This document shows, piece by piece, positions 1 to 9,000 of a stretch of 28,962 nt of DNA. The position numbers and the translations under genes were made by a program. The stretch lies in the NCBI GenBank assembly GCA_034408895.1, contig JAWXCI010000012.1:1-28962 (forward strand), read 5' to 3'. The notes under the pieces were generated by a model. The model searched no databases, had not been told where the DNA came from, and saw nothing but the letters and a program-made list of their open reading frames with translations. Source of the stretch: UBA4660 sp034408895 (GTDB lineage: Bacteria; Bacteroidota; Bacteroidia; Flavobacteriales_D; Sanyastnellaceae). Numbering within the stretch: position 1 is the first letter of the stretch; each line of letters opens with the position of its first letter.

Positions 1-213
1 GTCGTCAAGCGAATGAAGAAAGGAGAATCCATCCTCGCCCGGCATCATAATGTCAAGAAAAACAAGGTCGGGATTAAAGTCTTCCACCTGATGCCGGGCA
101 TCGCGGGCGCTGGCAGCGGTACCGGTCACCAGCACATCGGGACAAAATTCCTCCAACAACATTTTCAAGTTTTCCCTTGCAAACTCCTCATCATCTACAA
201 TGAGTGCATTCAT
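1..213 (-). CDS. LytTR-type response regulator, receiver domain (partial, cut by window edge)
   Basis: This is the N-terminal 71 residues of a two-component response regulator; the rest lies outside the window to the left. The translation starts MNALIVDDEEFARENL, giving the acidic pocket D7, D8, E9. It continues to VFLDIMMPGEDG with the phospho-acceptor Asp at D54. It is closely similar to the receiver domain of the next gene upstream, so the missing half is probably a LytTR DNA-binding domain (inference). An alternative in-frame ATG at 225 would add MNRK; I prefer 213 because the family usually starts a few residues before the DDE motif. Its partner kinase is not in this window. Confidence 0.85.
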   Translation of the reverse strand, partial: MNALIVDDEEFARENLKMLLEEFCPDVLVTGTAASARDARHQVEDFNPDLVFLDIMMPGEDGFSFLHSLDD

Positions 214-340
214 TTTCCGGTTCATAAAAATGGATAGTAACAGGTGAGGCAGCCAAAGTAGTTGTGCTCACGCATCAACAGATCCTGAATGAGTGAAATG
301 CCCCTTTGGTTGAGGGAACTGAAAAAGCAAATGGAGGCAA

Positions 341-1126
341 TCAGCGCTTCAATCGAGAAAGAAACTCGCTGAGTTTGTTGCGGGAAACCGGCACATGGTA
401 GCCATCTTTCATTACCGCAAGGCCACCATCGTGAGACAAGTATTCGCTGATGCAATTCATATTGACAATATGCGATTTGTGTATCCGCATAAAGTCATCA
501 TCTGGCAATGTCTCTTCAAAAATCTTGAGTGTTTTAGTATCGAGGTATTTCGTTCCGTCACGAAAAAAGAGCATGGTACAATTGTTTTCTGCCTCCAGGT
601 GCACAATGTCCTCCTGGTTTACAATTCGAAACCCACGGGTATGATAAAGTGTGATTCGCTGTGGCTTTTTCTGGCTGCGAACCATGGCACTCAACTCGCT
701 GATGGATTGCATGTATCTCAAAAAATTTTCATGATTTTCAAGAAATGATTCGTGATACTCTACCAGCTTATTCACTGCACTTTGCAGGTCTTCGATATCA
801 ATAGGCTTAAGTATGTAGTGGATGGCATTGGCATTAAATGCACGAATGGCGTAGTCCTTAAATGCAGTGACAAACACTACCATAAAATTTTTTTCTTCCA
901 GGCTGTCGAGAAGATCAAATCCTTCCGCTCCGCTGGGCATTCGGATGTCGAGGAAAACAATTTGCGGCTGCAGCTCAAGAATTTTTTTACGACCTTCTTC
1001 AACTGTTCCGGCACTTTCCAGCACGTTTACTTCGGGGCAAAATTCTTGAAGCAGCATACGGAGGTTTTCACGGGCGTGAAATTCATCGTCCACTATAAGA
1101 GCTGTCAGTTTCTGCTGGATGGCCAT
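341..1126 (-). CDS. LytTR family two-component response regulator
   Basis: A 261-residue cytoplasmic response regulator of the LytR/AlgR (LytTR) class. The receiver domain covers about residues 8-125, with D13, D14, E15 in the acidic pocket, D60 as phospho-acceptor (FLDIRMPSG), T87 and K107 (ILKP). The C-terminal 100 residues (ITLYHTRGFRIVNQEDIVHL, then FMRIHKSHIVNM and VPVSRNKL) form a LytTR DNA-binding domain. I start at ATG 1126 (MAIQQKL) because a longer frame back to 1159 adds only 11 poorly conserved residues. It lies 115-128 bases upstream of a paralogous regulator in the same orientation, so the pair looks like a tandem duplication. The target genes cannot be read from the sequence. 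Confidence 0.93.
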   Translation of the reverse strand: MAIQQKLTALIVDDEFHARENLRMLLQEFCPEVNVLESAGTVEEGRKKILELQPQIVFLDIRMPSGAEGFDLLDSLEEKNFMVVFVTAFKDYAIRAFNANAIHYILKPIDIEDLQSAVNKLVEYHESFLENHENFLRYMQSISELSAMVRSQKKPQRITLYHTRGFRIVNQEDIVHLEAENNCTMLFFRDGTKYLDTKTLKIFEETLPDDDFMRIHKSHIVNMNCISEYLSHDGGLAVMKDGYHVPVSRNKLSEFLSRLKR

Positions 1127-1152
1127 GTTGCAGGGCGAAAATAGAACCAGCT

Positions 1153-1881
1153 TCAGCAATCAGCCCTCAATATGCGCTGGATAAAATCAAAACAGCGGGC
1201 AGGGCATTCAAGATGGCCCATGTGCCCGATACCCTGCTCGATTTGGAACATTGATCCCGGCAACTCCTTCAACTCATTCTTCATTTCCTGTATGGGAATG
1301 CGGGAATCCTTTTCGCCAAGGAAATAGTAAAGTGGGAAGGCACGCTGCCTGAGAAAGGAAACATGTTCAACCCGTTTTCTCATGGCTTCGATACATGCCA
1401 CTATGCTGTCCACAGGAAGTTGTATTGCATCGTTAATCATCTCCTCCAATTTCGCTGATAATTTACCCTTGGATTCCTCGCTGAACAAAGAAGCAATTGC
1501 AGTTCGAATGTAAAGTGTTTTGTTGCTGCGGGCAGCATCAATAGCACGAAGCCTGTCTTGTTTTTTTGTGGGTGAATCTTCTGCTGCAGTCGAATGCAGC
1601 AGACACAATCCACTAACTTTATTTGGAAATTGTTTTGCGAATTCCAGTGCAACATAGCCGCCCATGGAATGACCAATAACAAAACAATTTTCGGGAACCG
1701 ACTGAGCCAGTGAGGATGCTTCTTCCCTAATTGAAATAAGTGGTTCAGTGGATGGAATGCACCCGGAAAGATTGGGTGCCAAAACTTCAAATTCTTTACC
1801 CAAACCGGCTACAAAAGAATTCCACATTGACTGGTTTTCGAGAAACCCGTGAATGAGCAATACTTGTCTTTTTTTCTTCAT
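1153..1881 (-). CDS. alpha/beta hydrolase
   Basis: A 242-residue cytoplasmic alpha/beta-hydrolase-fold enzyme. The oxyanion-region motif HGFLEN is at residues 11-16, the nucleophile elbow GHSMGG holds S72, a likely acid is D192 in GEKDSRIP, and the likely base is H220 in GIGHMGH. Start codon ATG 1881 (MKKKRQVLLIHGF) is chosen because the longer frame to 1962 runs through the coding end of the next gene and adds nothing typical of the fold. It sits between the response regulator (26 bases downstream) and the small secreted protein (13 bases upstream), all on the minus strand, so co-transcription is likely. The substrate is unknown; esterase or lipase-like activity is the default expectation for the family. 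Confidence 0.88.
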   Translation of the reverse strand: MKKKRQVLLIHGFLENQSMWNSFVAGLGKEFEVLAPNLSGCIPSTEPLISIREEASSLAQSVPENCFVIGHSMGGYVALEFAKQFPNKVSGLCLLHSTAAEDSPTKKQDRLRAIDAARSNKTLYIRTAIASLFSEESKGKLSAKLEEMINDAIQLPVDSIVACIEAMRKRVEHVSFLRQRAFPLYYFLGEKDSRIPIQEMKNELKELPGSMFQIEQGIGHMGHLECPARCFDFIQRILRADC

Positions 1882-1894
1882 GAAATCTTTGGGG

Positions 1895-2296
1895 CTAGTA
1901 ATTACACATGGTGCCCACCAATGCCATAAATAATAGAAGATCGAACACATTAAAAACTCCATCCTGGTTTATGTCATCGCAATTTCCGGATATGCACCCG
2001 TAAAGAGCAAGCATTAGTAGCAAGTCCCCGGAGTTCACAATTCCATCATGATTGAAATCACCCGGGCAGAATTGTTTATCGGCTTGTTCGAATCCCTGAT
2101 TAATCAAGCGGTAAGGTCCCGTTTCGGTAGTGTAATTAGGTTGTCCTACGCATATTGAATAGTAGTTGCCCTGAGTATCCTGTGCCAGCATATTGAATGG
2201 ACTGATCACCTGCTGTGCAATTTCAACCTGCGCCTGGGTAAGCTGGATTACAAAAAGGCTGCTACAAATTAGCGTCAACTGTCTAATTGTTTTCAT
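1895..2296 (-). CDS. small secreted protein with dockerin-like double EF-hand C-terminus
   Basis: A 133-residue exported protein. MKTIRQLTLICSSLFVIQLTQAQ is a clear signal peptide. The middle part (YYSICVGQPNY...LINQGFEQ) matches the GQ..Y..QGFEQ module common in secreted Bacteroidota proteins. The C-terminus has two calcium-loop repeats, FNHDGIVNSGD and INQDGVFNVFD, framed by four cysteines. This resembles type I dockerin sequence and is nearly the same module as at the end of the upstream metallopeptidase. No cohesin or T9SS tail is visible, so its attachment partner is unknown. The ATG at 2296-2294 overlaps the TGA of the upstream gene (ATGA), which suggests translational coupling and decides the start over the ATG at 2302. 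Confidence 0.8.
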   Translation of the reverse strand: MKTIRQLTLICSSLFVIQLTQAQVEIAQQVISPFNMLAQDTQGNYYSICVGQPNYTTETGPYRLINQGFEQADKQFCPGDFNHDGIVNSGDLLLMLALYGCISGNCDDINQDGVFNVFDLLLFMALVGTMCNY

Positions 2297-4434
2297 GGGC
2301 ATTGTGTTGCAAATAATGATGAAAGAATAAGGAAATCACCGATGTCAGTAAAGTCATCACCCGTCAGGTCAGCGACACATGAAGAGGTGCATCCGTAATC
2401 GGCAAGAAACAGGAGAAAGTCTAAGATGTCGGTTTGATTATCTCCATTAAAATCTCCCGGACATTCACATAATAGGGGTGCCGCGAAGAGAGAATTTACC
2501 GTGAGAGCACATCCTGTATTAGCGGTGAAAAAAGCAGTGATGTTCATCGGCAAGCCATCTGAATCAAGCCCAGTGAGCGTTACAGTTTGCGGACTTGAAG
2601 CAACAGAAAATAACTGGCCATGCACCGACAATTGCCCTGATGCGGGAGGGGAAATAAAATTCACTATCACCTGCTGAGTATAGGTATTGTCCGGTTCATT
2701 GCATGGGCTTTGCGTTCCTGTGGTCAGGGATTGGATAGAACAAGGGGGTGTAACTCCATCCCAAAATGCCACACCATAATTAATTCCGGATCCGGTGAAG
2801 TTGAATGGCGGCAAGTCAGTAATGAAAGTTCCGGCCACCCATTTCCCTGCGCCATCCGCAGTTGACTCCTCACCTTGTCCCGTCATTCCCCACTGCATAA
2901 AATCAAGAATTTTTGTTGCATCACCTAACAGTGCTCCCGGTTCGTGAAGGCTGAGATTTCCAGACGAATTAGCTCCCGCAAATGCATTCCATTGAACAGT
3001 TAAAGTGGCATTGGCGGAGAGAAAAATATTTCCGCTGATTAATGTCATTGTACTGATTGTTGCACACGCACCATCATTGCACAACTGGAAGGTGCCTGTT
3101 AGAACAGGACACGTTCCGAAGTTCTTAATCTGGATTTGATCCGATGCTGAATTCACAGATACGAGGCGTAGATTATCACAACAAGCCGTGGGTGCCAACC
3201 ATGCATCATCAATCGAAAAAAGACATGCCGATGCTTCAGTGAAGGAAACGTTGCAGTCGAGGGTCAATCCATTTGATGCAAGCGTGAGCACACAGGTTTG
3301 AGGTGAAGAGGTAATAGTGAATACGAAGCCGTTCACAGTTAGCGAACCATCGGCAGGAGGATCATCATAAGTGACAATAACTTCTTGTGTGTATTGGTTG
3401 GTGGCAGGATTGCATGATGTCTGGGTCCCAATAGTCACGTTACTTATTTCGCACGAATTAAATGTCCAGCCCATGTCCTCGAACATGCCCGCCATGATGG
3501 GGCCGGGATCGTGAATAGCTTCTGCACTCCCAAGGAAAGGCGTCATCAATGAATTGACATTGCCCGCGGGATATGTTGCATCGTTGAGATGAGAATAACT
3601 TGATCCGCCATCCCAACTTCCGGGAGCATAAAGGCGCGGACGAACACCACTGTTTCCATCCAAGCCGAGCGCTCCGTTCCAATACACATTATTACTGGTG
3701 AGAGCAGTGCCGAGCGTAGCTGAATTGTTCGGCATGGAAGTGAGATCGGTTCCTGCATTGTCTTCGGTGAACTCATCATAAATAACTGCATCACCTGAAA
3801 AACCAATAGAACCCAATGCCCCGTTTACGTCTGCTGATCCAATGCATCCAAGGCCGTGACATAACTCATGCAGCACCACCGTTACAAAATCATATTGGCC
3901 ACCTGGACAATTTCCATCCGTTCCGAAATACCAGGAAAAATCAGAACTGAAAGTGCATTCAACATCCGTTTGCGATGGTTCAAGATCGCTGCCATGAAGT
4001 TTGTTTGCCAATGCAATGGGATACCATGTGCCGGACATTGGAGCGCCTGTGAAATTTCTGCGATAGGTAGTTGCCCCTGCAAATCCTAAAACCCCTCCAC
4101 CAATGGAAGTCCAGTTCGCATCAATCACGATGGGAACATTGGAGGAGAGCACACTTGCCCAAACATCCACTGCATAATCGAAAGCAGCTTCGGCATTGGC
4201 AGGAAACCCGCTATAATTCACATTGACGATGACCGTGCGCTCACCACCGAATTGAAAGTTGGAAGGAGGTGAAACAAAACTGAATTGATCTTCTTCAATG
4301 GCATAAAGTCCACAACTGCAATTTGCAGCATGACCCAGATTCTGCATTCCACAGAACTGTTGAGCATCCATTGAAAAAGAAGTAGAAGCAAGAATGAAAA
4401 GCAGGAATAGCCTTAAGCAATAGGCAGTTCTCAT
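2293..4434 (-). CDS. secreted zinc metallopeptidase (HExxH) with dockerin-like C-terminus
   Basis: A 713-residue secreted protein. The signal peptide MRTAYCLRLFLLFILASTSF supports ATG 4434 rather than the longer frame from 4473. HELCH at residues 189-193 followed by GLG is a zinc-binding HExxH site of zincin type; H189 and H193 would bind zinc and E190 would be catalytic. The third ligand is not obvious. The middle contains two copies of a module with TQTSCNP / TGTQSPCNE...YTQ(E/Q)VIV starts, probably Ig-like beta domains. The C-terminal 55 residues carry two calcium loops (FNGDNQTDILD and LTGDDFTDIGD) with four cysteines, matching the neighbouring small protein. No T9SS tail is seen. A promoter-like sequence lies about 55-85 bases upstream of the start. 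Confidence 0.85.
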   Translation of the reverse strand: MRTAYCLRLFLLFILASTSFSMDAQQFCGMQNLGHAANCSCGLYAIEEDQFSFVSPPSNFQFGGERTVIVNVNYSGFPANAEAAFDYAVDVWASVLSSNVPIVIDANWTSIGGGVLGFAGATTYRRNFTGAPMSGTWYPIALANKLHGSDLEPSQTDVECTFSSDFSWYFGTDGNCPGGQYDFVTVVLHELCHGLGCIGSADVNGALGSIGFSGDAVIYDEFTEDNAGTDLTSMPNNSATLGTALTSNNVYWNGALGLDGNSGVRPRLYAPGSWDGGSSYSHLNDATYPAGNVNSLMTPFLGSAEAIHDPGPIMAGMFEDMGWTFNSCEISNVTIGTQTSCNPATNQYTQEVIVTYDDPPADGSLTVNGFVFTITSSPQTCVLTLASNGLTLDCNVSFTEASACLFSIDDAWLAPTACCDNLRLVSVNSASDQIQIKNFGTCPVLTGTFQLCNDGACATISTMTLISGNIFLSANATLTVQWNAFAGANSSGNLSLHEPGALLGDATKILDFMQWGMTGQGEESTADGAGKWVAGTFITDLPPFNFTGSGINYGVAFWDGVTPPCSIQSLTTGTQSPCNEPDNTYTQQVIVNFISPPASGQLSVHGQLFSVASSPQTVTLTGLDSDGLPMNITAFFTANTGCALTVNSLFAAPLLCECPGDFNGDNQTDILDFLLFLADYGCTSSCVADLTGDDFTDIGDFLILSSLFATQCP

Positions 4435-4489
4435 AAGGTAGAAAAGATTAACGGTATGGGTTGAACACGCCAACCGATGATTGGTGTGG

Positions 4490-4520
4490 TAAAAGTAAGG
4501 GAACGGGGATGAGAGCCGAA
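4490..4520 (-). promoter_or_regulatory. candidate Bacteroidota promoter for the metallopeptidase gene
   Basis: On the minus strand a TTCG box (4520-4517) is followed after 19 bases by TACTTTTA (4497-4490). The Bacteroidota consensus is TTTG, 17-23 bases, TAnnTTTG; this differs by one base in each box. It sits 55 bases upstream of ATG 4434. The same TACTTTTA box occurs upstream of the haloperoxidase-like gene, which adds some weight. Confidence 0.4.
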
Positions 4521-4527
4521 TCGAAGG

Positions 4528-5178
4528 TTAGACCGCCTCCGCCACCACTTCCTCAACTATCGGCAATTTTGATTTAAGCAGATTTTCGATACCACCTTTC
4601 AAAGTCTGGGTGGAAGAAGGACATCCACTACAAGAACCTTTCAATTGAACATACACTTTTCCTTCATTGAATGCTTTGAAGTCAATGGCTCCCCCATCCG
4701 ATTCCACTGCGGGGCGTACATATTCATTCAGCAGAAAACGAATTTCTTCATCGTGCTCAGTGGGTGGAAATTTGGAATAATCCACTGAAGCTTCTTTTTG
4801 AGATGTTGATGACGCATCGTTTAACTCATTGGCACGGTTCATCAATTCCGAAGTCACCGCGCTAACCGCCACTTCATGTTCCATCAACCACTCGCGGATG
4901 TATTCGCGCAATTGCATCACAATCATTTCCCATCCCAATGATTCATCTTTCAATACGGTCACAAAATTTCCGGAAATGAAAACTGATTTCACAAACGGGA
5001 AATTAAAAAGCTCTTCGGCAAGTGGTGAAGAGTTTTTTGCTTCACCTTTATTTCTGTACTCCACTTGCATGCCACCGGAAATAAGTGCACGGTCAGCCAC
5101 GAATTTCATGGCTGCCGGGTTGGGGGTCATTTCAGTGTAAAGGGAAGTGGGGATTTTCTTTACCGGAGGCTGTGTCAT
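4528..5178 (-). CDS. NifU/Nfu-type iron-sulfur cluster scaffold protein
   Basis: A 216-residue cytoplasmic Nfu-type protein that would carry Fe-S clusters to target enzymes. Residues about 10-105 form the N-terminal Nfu domain (YTEMTPNPAAMKFVAD, FPFVKSVFISG). Residues about 140-210 form the NifU C-terminal domain, with the cluster-binding CxxC at C183 and C186 (GSCSGCPSS). ATG 5178 is used because the longer frame to 5307 runs through the G+C-rich spacer and is not Nfu-like. The layout (N domain, short linker, NifU domain) is complete for the family. It is divergent from the damaged barrel gene to its right. Confidence 0.93.
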   Translation of the reverse strand: MTQPPVKKIPTSLYTEMTPNPAAMKFVADRALISGGMQVEYRNKGEAKNSSPLAEELFNFPFVKSVFISGNFVTVLKDESLGWEMIVMQLREYIREWLMEHEVAVSAVTSELMNRANELNDASSTSQKEASVDYSKFPPTEHDEEIRFLLNEYVRPAVESDGGAIDFKAFNEGKVYVQLKGSCSGCPSSTQTLKGGIENLLKSKLPIVEEVVAEAV

Positions 5179-5235
5179 GCTGCTGTCTTTGGAAAGGCAA
5201 ATATAGCCGGCTGCATGAGAGGGATTTTGTTGAAA

Positions 5236-5372
5236 AGCCCTATCCCTCCCACGCCCCAGCGTGGAAGTGCATCCGTAGTCCACCGGTGCCCTTCCCTTGG
5301 GGCACACGCGAGTCCACCGTCTGTAGCGGGCAGGCTGGAAACTGGCGTCAGCGGGGAATCGGGTGAATTGTG
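5236..5372. other. G+C-rich structured intergenic element
   Basis: This spacer differs sharply from its surroundings: 41 of 60 bases at 5281-5340 are G or C. It contains a CACGC-CCCA-GCGTG hairpin near 5250, a GTGCCC...GGGCAC hairpin near 5286-5305, and a repeated AGTCCACCG (near 5276 and 5311). I find no convincing gene; short frames cross it on both strands but look like no known protein. It could be an interspersed repeat, a structured RNA, or a fragment of transferred DNA. Confidence 0.4.
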
Positions 5373-5406
5373 CAAAAGTCTCTTACCCTTTGCTCGTATA
5401 CGTCAT

Positions 5407-6014
5407 TTGAAACCAAAACTTGTGCAAATTGTCTTTGCATTTTTGAATTTCTTCCTTAATCTTGATGGTTGGGGGCAAGAAAAAAAAGCGGAATATGGGC
5501 TTGTTTTACAGGTCTCTCCGATATTTATTCCATTGGGTCGAACCTCTTCCGATTTTGCAAATGCTCCGTTGTACTCCTATGAATTGAAGAATAGTGTGGG
5601 ACAGCGTTTGGTACTGGGCCTTCAAAGAAGCAAAAATAACTGGGCAATAGGGCTTGGCATGGCCTGCTATAGGATGAGCCAGCGTTTTCAGATGAATGTA
5701 GATATTCTCAAACCCAATGCTTCAATTCCTCAGTTAAGTTCATCGATTGATAAACTTTTTTTCGCAATAAATGGGGAAGTTTCTTTGAGTTCAAAACACG
5801 CCAGAACAAACTTGAATTCGTTTTCGGCCTTGGACTTTACGGCACATTCAGGCAAAACGAAACACCTGAGTTCTTCTTCCAAGCCTCGAGTACCATTGGC
5901 TCAAGGACACGCACATTCAAGTGGCATGAACGTTTTTTTGAAGCTGGAAGGCCATGGGCTGACGCTTATACTAGCATTCAGTTCCTTTACAAACGTTCCC
6001 CTACAACGGTGTAA
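5407..6014 (+). pseudogene. outer-membrane beta-barrel-like protein, frameshifted
   Basis: A membrane-protein-like reading frame starts around TTG 5407 (signal-like LVQIVFAFLNFFLNL, then GWGQ) and is coherent through SSSIDKLFF. At a run of seven T (5756-5762) the coding signal moves to another frame and continues as WGSFFEFKTRQNKLEFVFG to TAA 6012-6014. One extra T would restore a single frame of about 202 residues. Alternating hydrophobic strands with aromatic ends suggest an outer-membrane barrel of the Bacteroidota type, but no family is recognised. Its last strand (AYTSIQFLYKRS) runs straight into DNA that encodes the start of the next amidohydrolase, so its natural end is probably lost. 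A clear ATG start is missing. Confidence 0.6.
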
Positions 6015-6025
6015 AACCAAAGGAT

Positions 6026-9000
6026 GTGACCAGTGTTGCCATCACTCATGCAACAATTTTTTCCGACTACCAAACCAAGATGGAAGATGCCACTTTGGTA
6101 TTTGAAAAAGGAAAAGTGATTGCTGTTGGAAAAGATGTCGCGATTCCAAAAAATGCCGTAGTGATAGAGGCAAAGGGAAAATTTATTTATCCATCATTCA
6201 TTGATTTGGACAGCGATTACGGAATGCCGAAGGTGGAACAACGCGAAAGGCAATTCGGGGGCAAACCACAATATGAAAGTAATCGCAAAGGAGCATTCGG
6301 TTGGAACGATGCCATACGTTCCGACATCAATGCATCATCAGTTTTTTTTACCAACGAAGATGCCGCAAAAGAGCTGCGCGGCCTGGGTTTCGGCACTGTA
6401 CTATCACATCAGCACGATGGAATCACGCGCGGAACTTCTGCGCTTGTTTGTCTTGGGTTGGATGAAAACATTGTACTCATTAGGAGCAATGCAGCCGCAC
6501 ATTATTCATTCAACAAGGGAAGCAGTTCACAAACTTATCCATCATCGCTCTTGGGTTCTATCGCATTGCTGCGGCAGACGTATTACGATGCGCAGTGGTA
6601 TGGCCCTCAAACTCCCAAAGCTGGCAGCACTACAGAGAGAAATTTATCACTCGAAGCATTCAATTCCTTTCAGGACTTGCCGCAAATTTTTGAGACCGGT
6701 GACAAATGGAGTGTGCTGCGCGCTGACAAAGTGGGTGATGAATTCAACACACAATACATCTTCCGTTCAAATGGAAATGAATACCAGCGGCTGAATGAAA
6801 TCAAAGCAACGGGAGGTTCTTTTATCCTGCCACTCAATTTTCCGGATGCATACGATGTGAGTGACCCGTACCTCACACGTATGGTGAGCACCGAGGAGAT
6901 GAAGCACTGGGAACTTGCACCTTCTAACTGTGCGATGATGGTGAAGGAACAAATTCCGATTGCACTCACTCTTTCTGGCTTGCAGGACAAATCGGTCTTC
7001 ATGAAAAATCTGCGCAAAGCCATTTCACGCGGACTCTCCGAGCAGGAAGCACTGAGGTCTCTCACCCACACACCCGCATCACTTATCAAAGCGGAAAATG
7101 AAATCGGCTCGTTGAAGAATGGAACATGGGCCAACTTCATCATCACCTCAGAAAACATTTTTGAAGAAGGTGCAGTGATTCACGAAAACTGGGTGCAAGG
7201 CGAACAATACATTATTGAGTCATCGGACAAAATCAACCTGGCTGGCAACTACAATCTTGGACTTCCCAAACACACCTACGAATTAACAGTAACCGGAGAA
7301 CCCGGAAAACCCAAAGCAGAAATTTTGTATTACTCCTTGAAGAAAAATGATGATGGAACGACAAAACCTGACACCACAAAATACTCCGTGAACATTTCGC
7401 AAAACGGTCAACTCATCACCTTGACATTTGAAGCAAAAGACGATTTCTACAAAGGCGTTTTGCGACTTGGTGGTGATGTGGATGTAACAAATAATGTGTG
7501 GAAAGGAAAAGGTCAGGCTCCGGAAGGCGAGTGGTTCGAGTGGATTTCCACCCCTTCGACAAGTTCAAAAGCAATTCCAAAGAGCGATGAGAAAAAAGAT
7601 AAAGCGAAAAAGGATTCAACAGCGGCAGCAATGAATGAAAAATTCGGTGACATTATTTATCCGTTCGTTGCTTACGGATGGAGAGAAAAACCAAAACAGG
7701 AAACCGTGCTCATCAAGAATGCAACGGTATGGACATGCGAAGCAGAAGGGAAAATTGAGAATGGCCAGGTGCTCATCAACGGAGGAAAAATTGTAGCCGT
7801 AGGAAAATCCGTAGATGCTTCTGCATTTCCTAATGCGAGAATTATTGACGCCAACGGAAAACATGTGTCCCCGGGAATCATAAACGAACACTCACACATT
7901 GCACTTGAAAGCGTGAACGAAGGCGGCCAGGCCAGCAGTGCTGAAGTGGAAGAAGCATCAGTCGTTTGGCCTGAAGATATTAATATCTACCGCCAGCTTT
8001 CAGGAGGAGTCACTGCATCACAATTGCTTCACGGTAGTGCAAACCCTATTGGTGGCCAAAGCGCACTGGTGAAAATGCACTGGGGTGGAAATGCTGACGA
8101 CATGTTGATTGATAATGCAGATGGTTTCATCAAATTCGCATTGGGAGAAAACGTGAAGCAGAGCAACTGGGGCGACAATGTGAACGAACGCTTTCCGCAA
8201 ACGCGCATGGGAGTGGAGCAGATTTATTACGACCTCTTCATTCGTGCCAGGGAGTACGGTGAAGAGTGGAGAAACTACATTACAGGCATAAGTAAAAAAG
8301 GAAAGAAGGGCACGTTGCCCAATACTCCAAGAAGGGATTTGGAACTTGAAACACTTTCTGAAATTCTACGGAAGGAAAGATTCATAACCTGCCACAGTTA
8401 TGTGCAAAGCGAAATCAATACGCTGATGCATGTGGCCGACTCGATGGGCTTTACCATCAACACCTTCACGCATATTCTTGAAGGATACAAGGTGGCAGAT
8501 AAAATGAAAGCACACGGTGCGGGTGCTTCGTCATTCAGCGATTGGTGGGCATACAAAATGGAAGTCAAAGATGCTATTCCACACAACGGTGCATTGTTGT
8601 GGGAACAGGGAGTAATAGTGGCCTTCAACAGTGATGATGCAGAGATGGCTAGGCGCCTGAACCAGGAAGCAGCCAAAGCCGTGAAGTATGGCGGAGTGCC
8701 AGAAGAAGAGGCATTGAAATTCGTAACACTGAATCCCGCGAAACTTCTTCACCTTGACCACAGAATGGGAAGCATCAAAGTTGGAAAAGATGCAGACCTT
8801 GTGGTTTGGAGTGACCATCCGTTGAGCATCTATGCCAAGGCAGAACAAACTTTCGTGGATGGAATTTGCTACTACGACATGAACAAAGACAAAGAGATGG
8901 ATGCATGGCTAATTGCTGAACGAGCAAGACTGATTCAAAAAATGCTGACCGCAAAAGCAGGCGGGGAATCCACCCAGCAACCGAAGGTGAAAGAGAAAAA

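Noticed and set aside
5756..5762. Programmed -1 ribosomal frameshift at the T7 run
   Set aside because: No downstream pseudoknot or stem was evident and the gene is also damaged at its 3' end, so a lost base is the simpler explanation.
5065..6105. Single plus-strand frame of 346 codons
   Set aside because: It overlaps the Nfu gene, crosses the G+C-rich spacer, and after the T7 run reads out of the true coding frame. Only 5407 to about 5760 of this frame looks coding.
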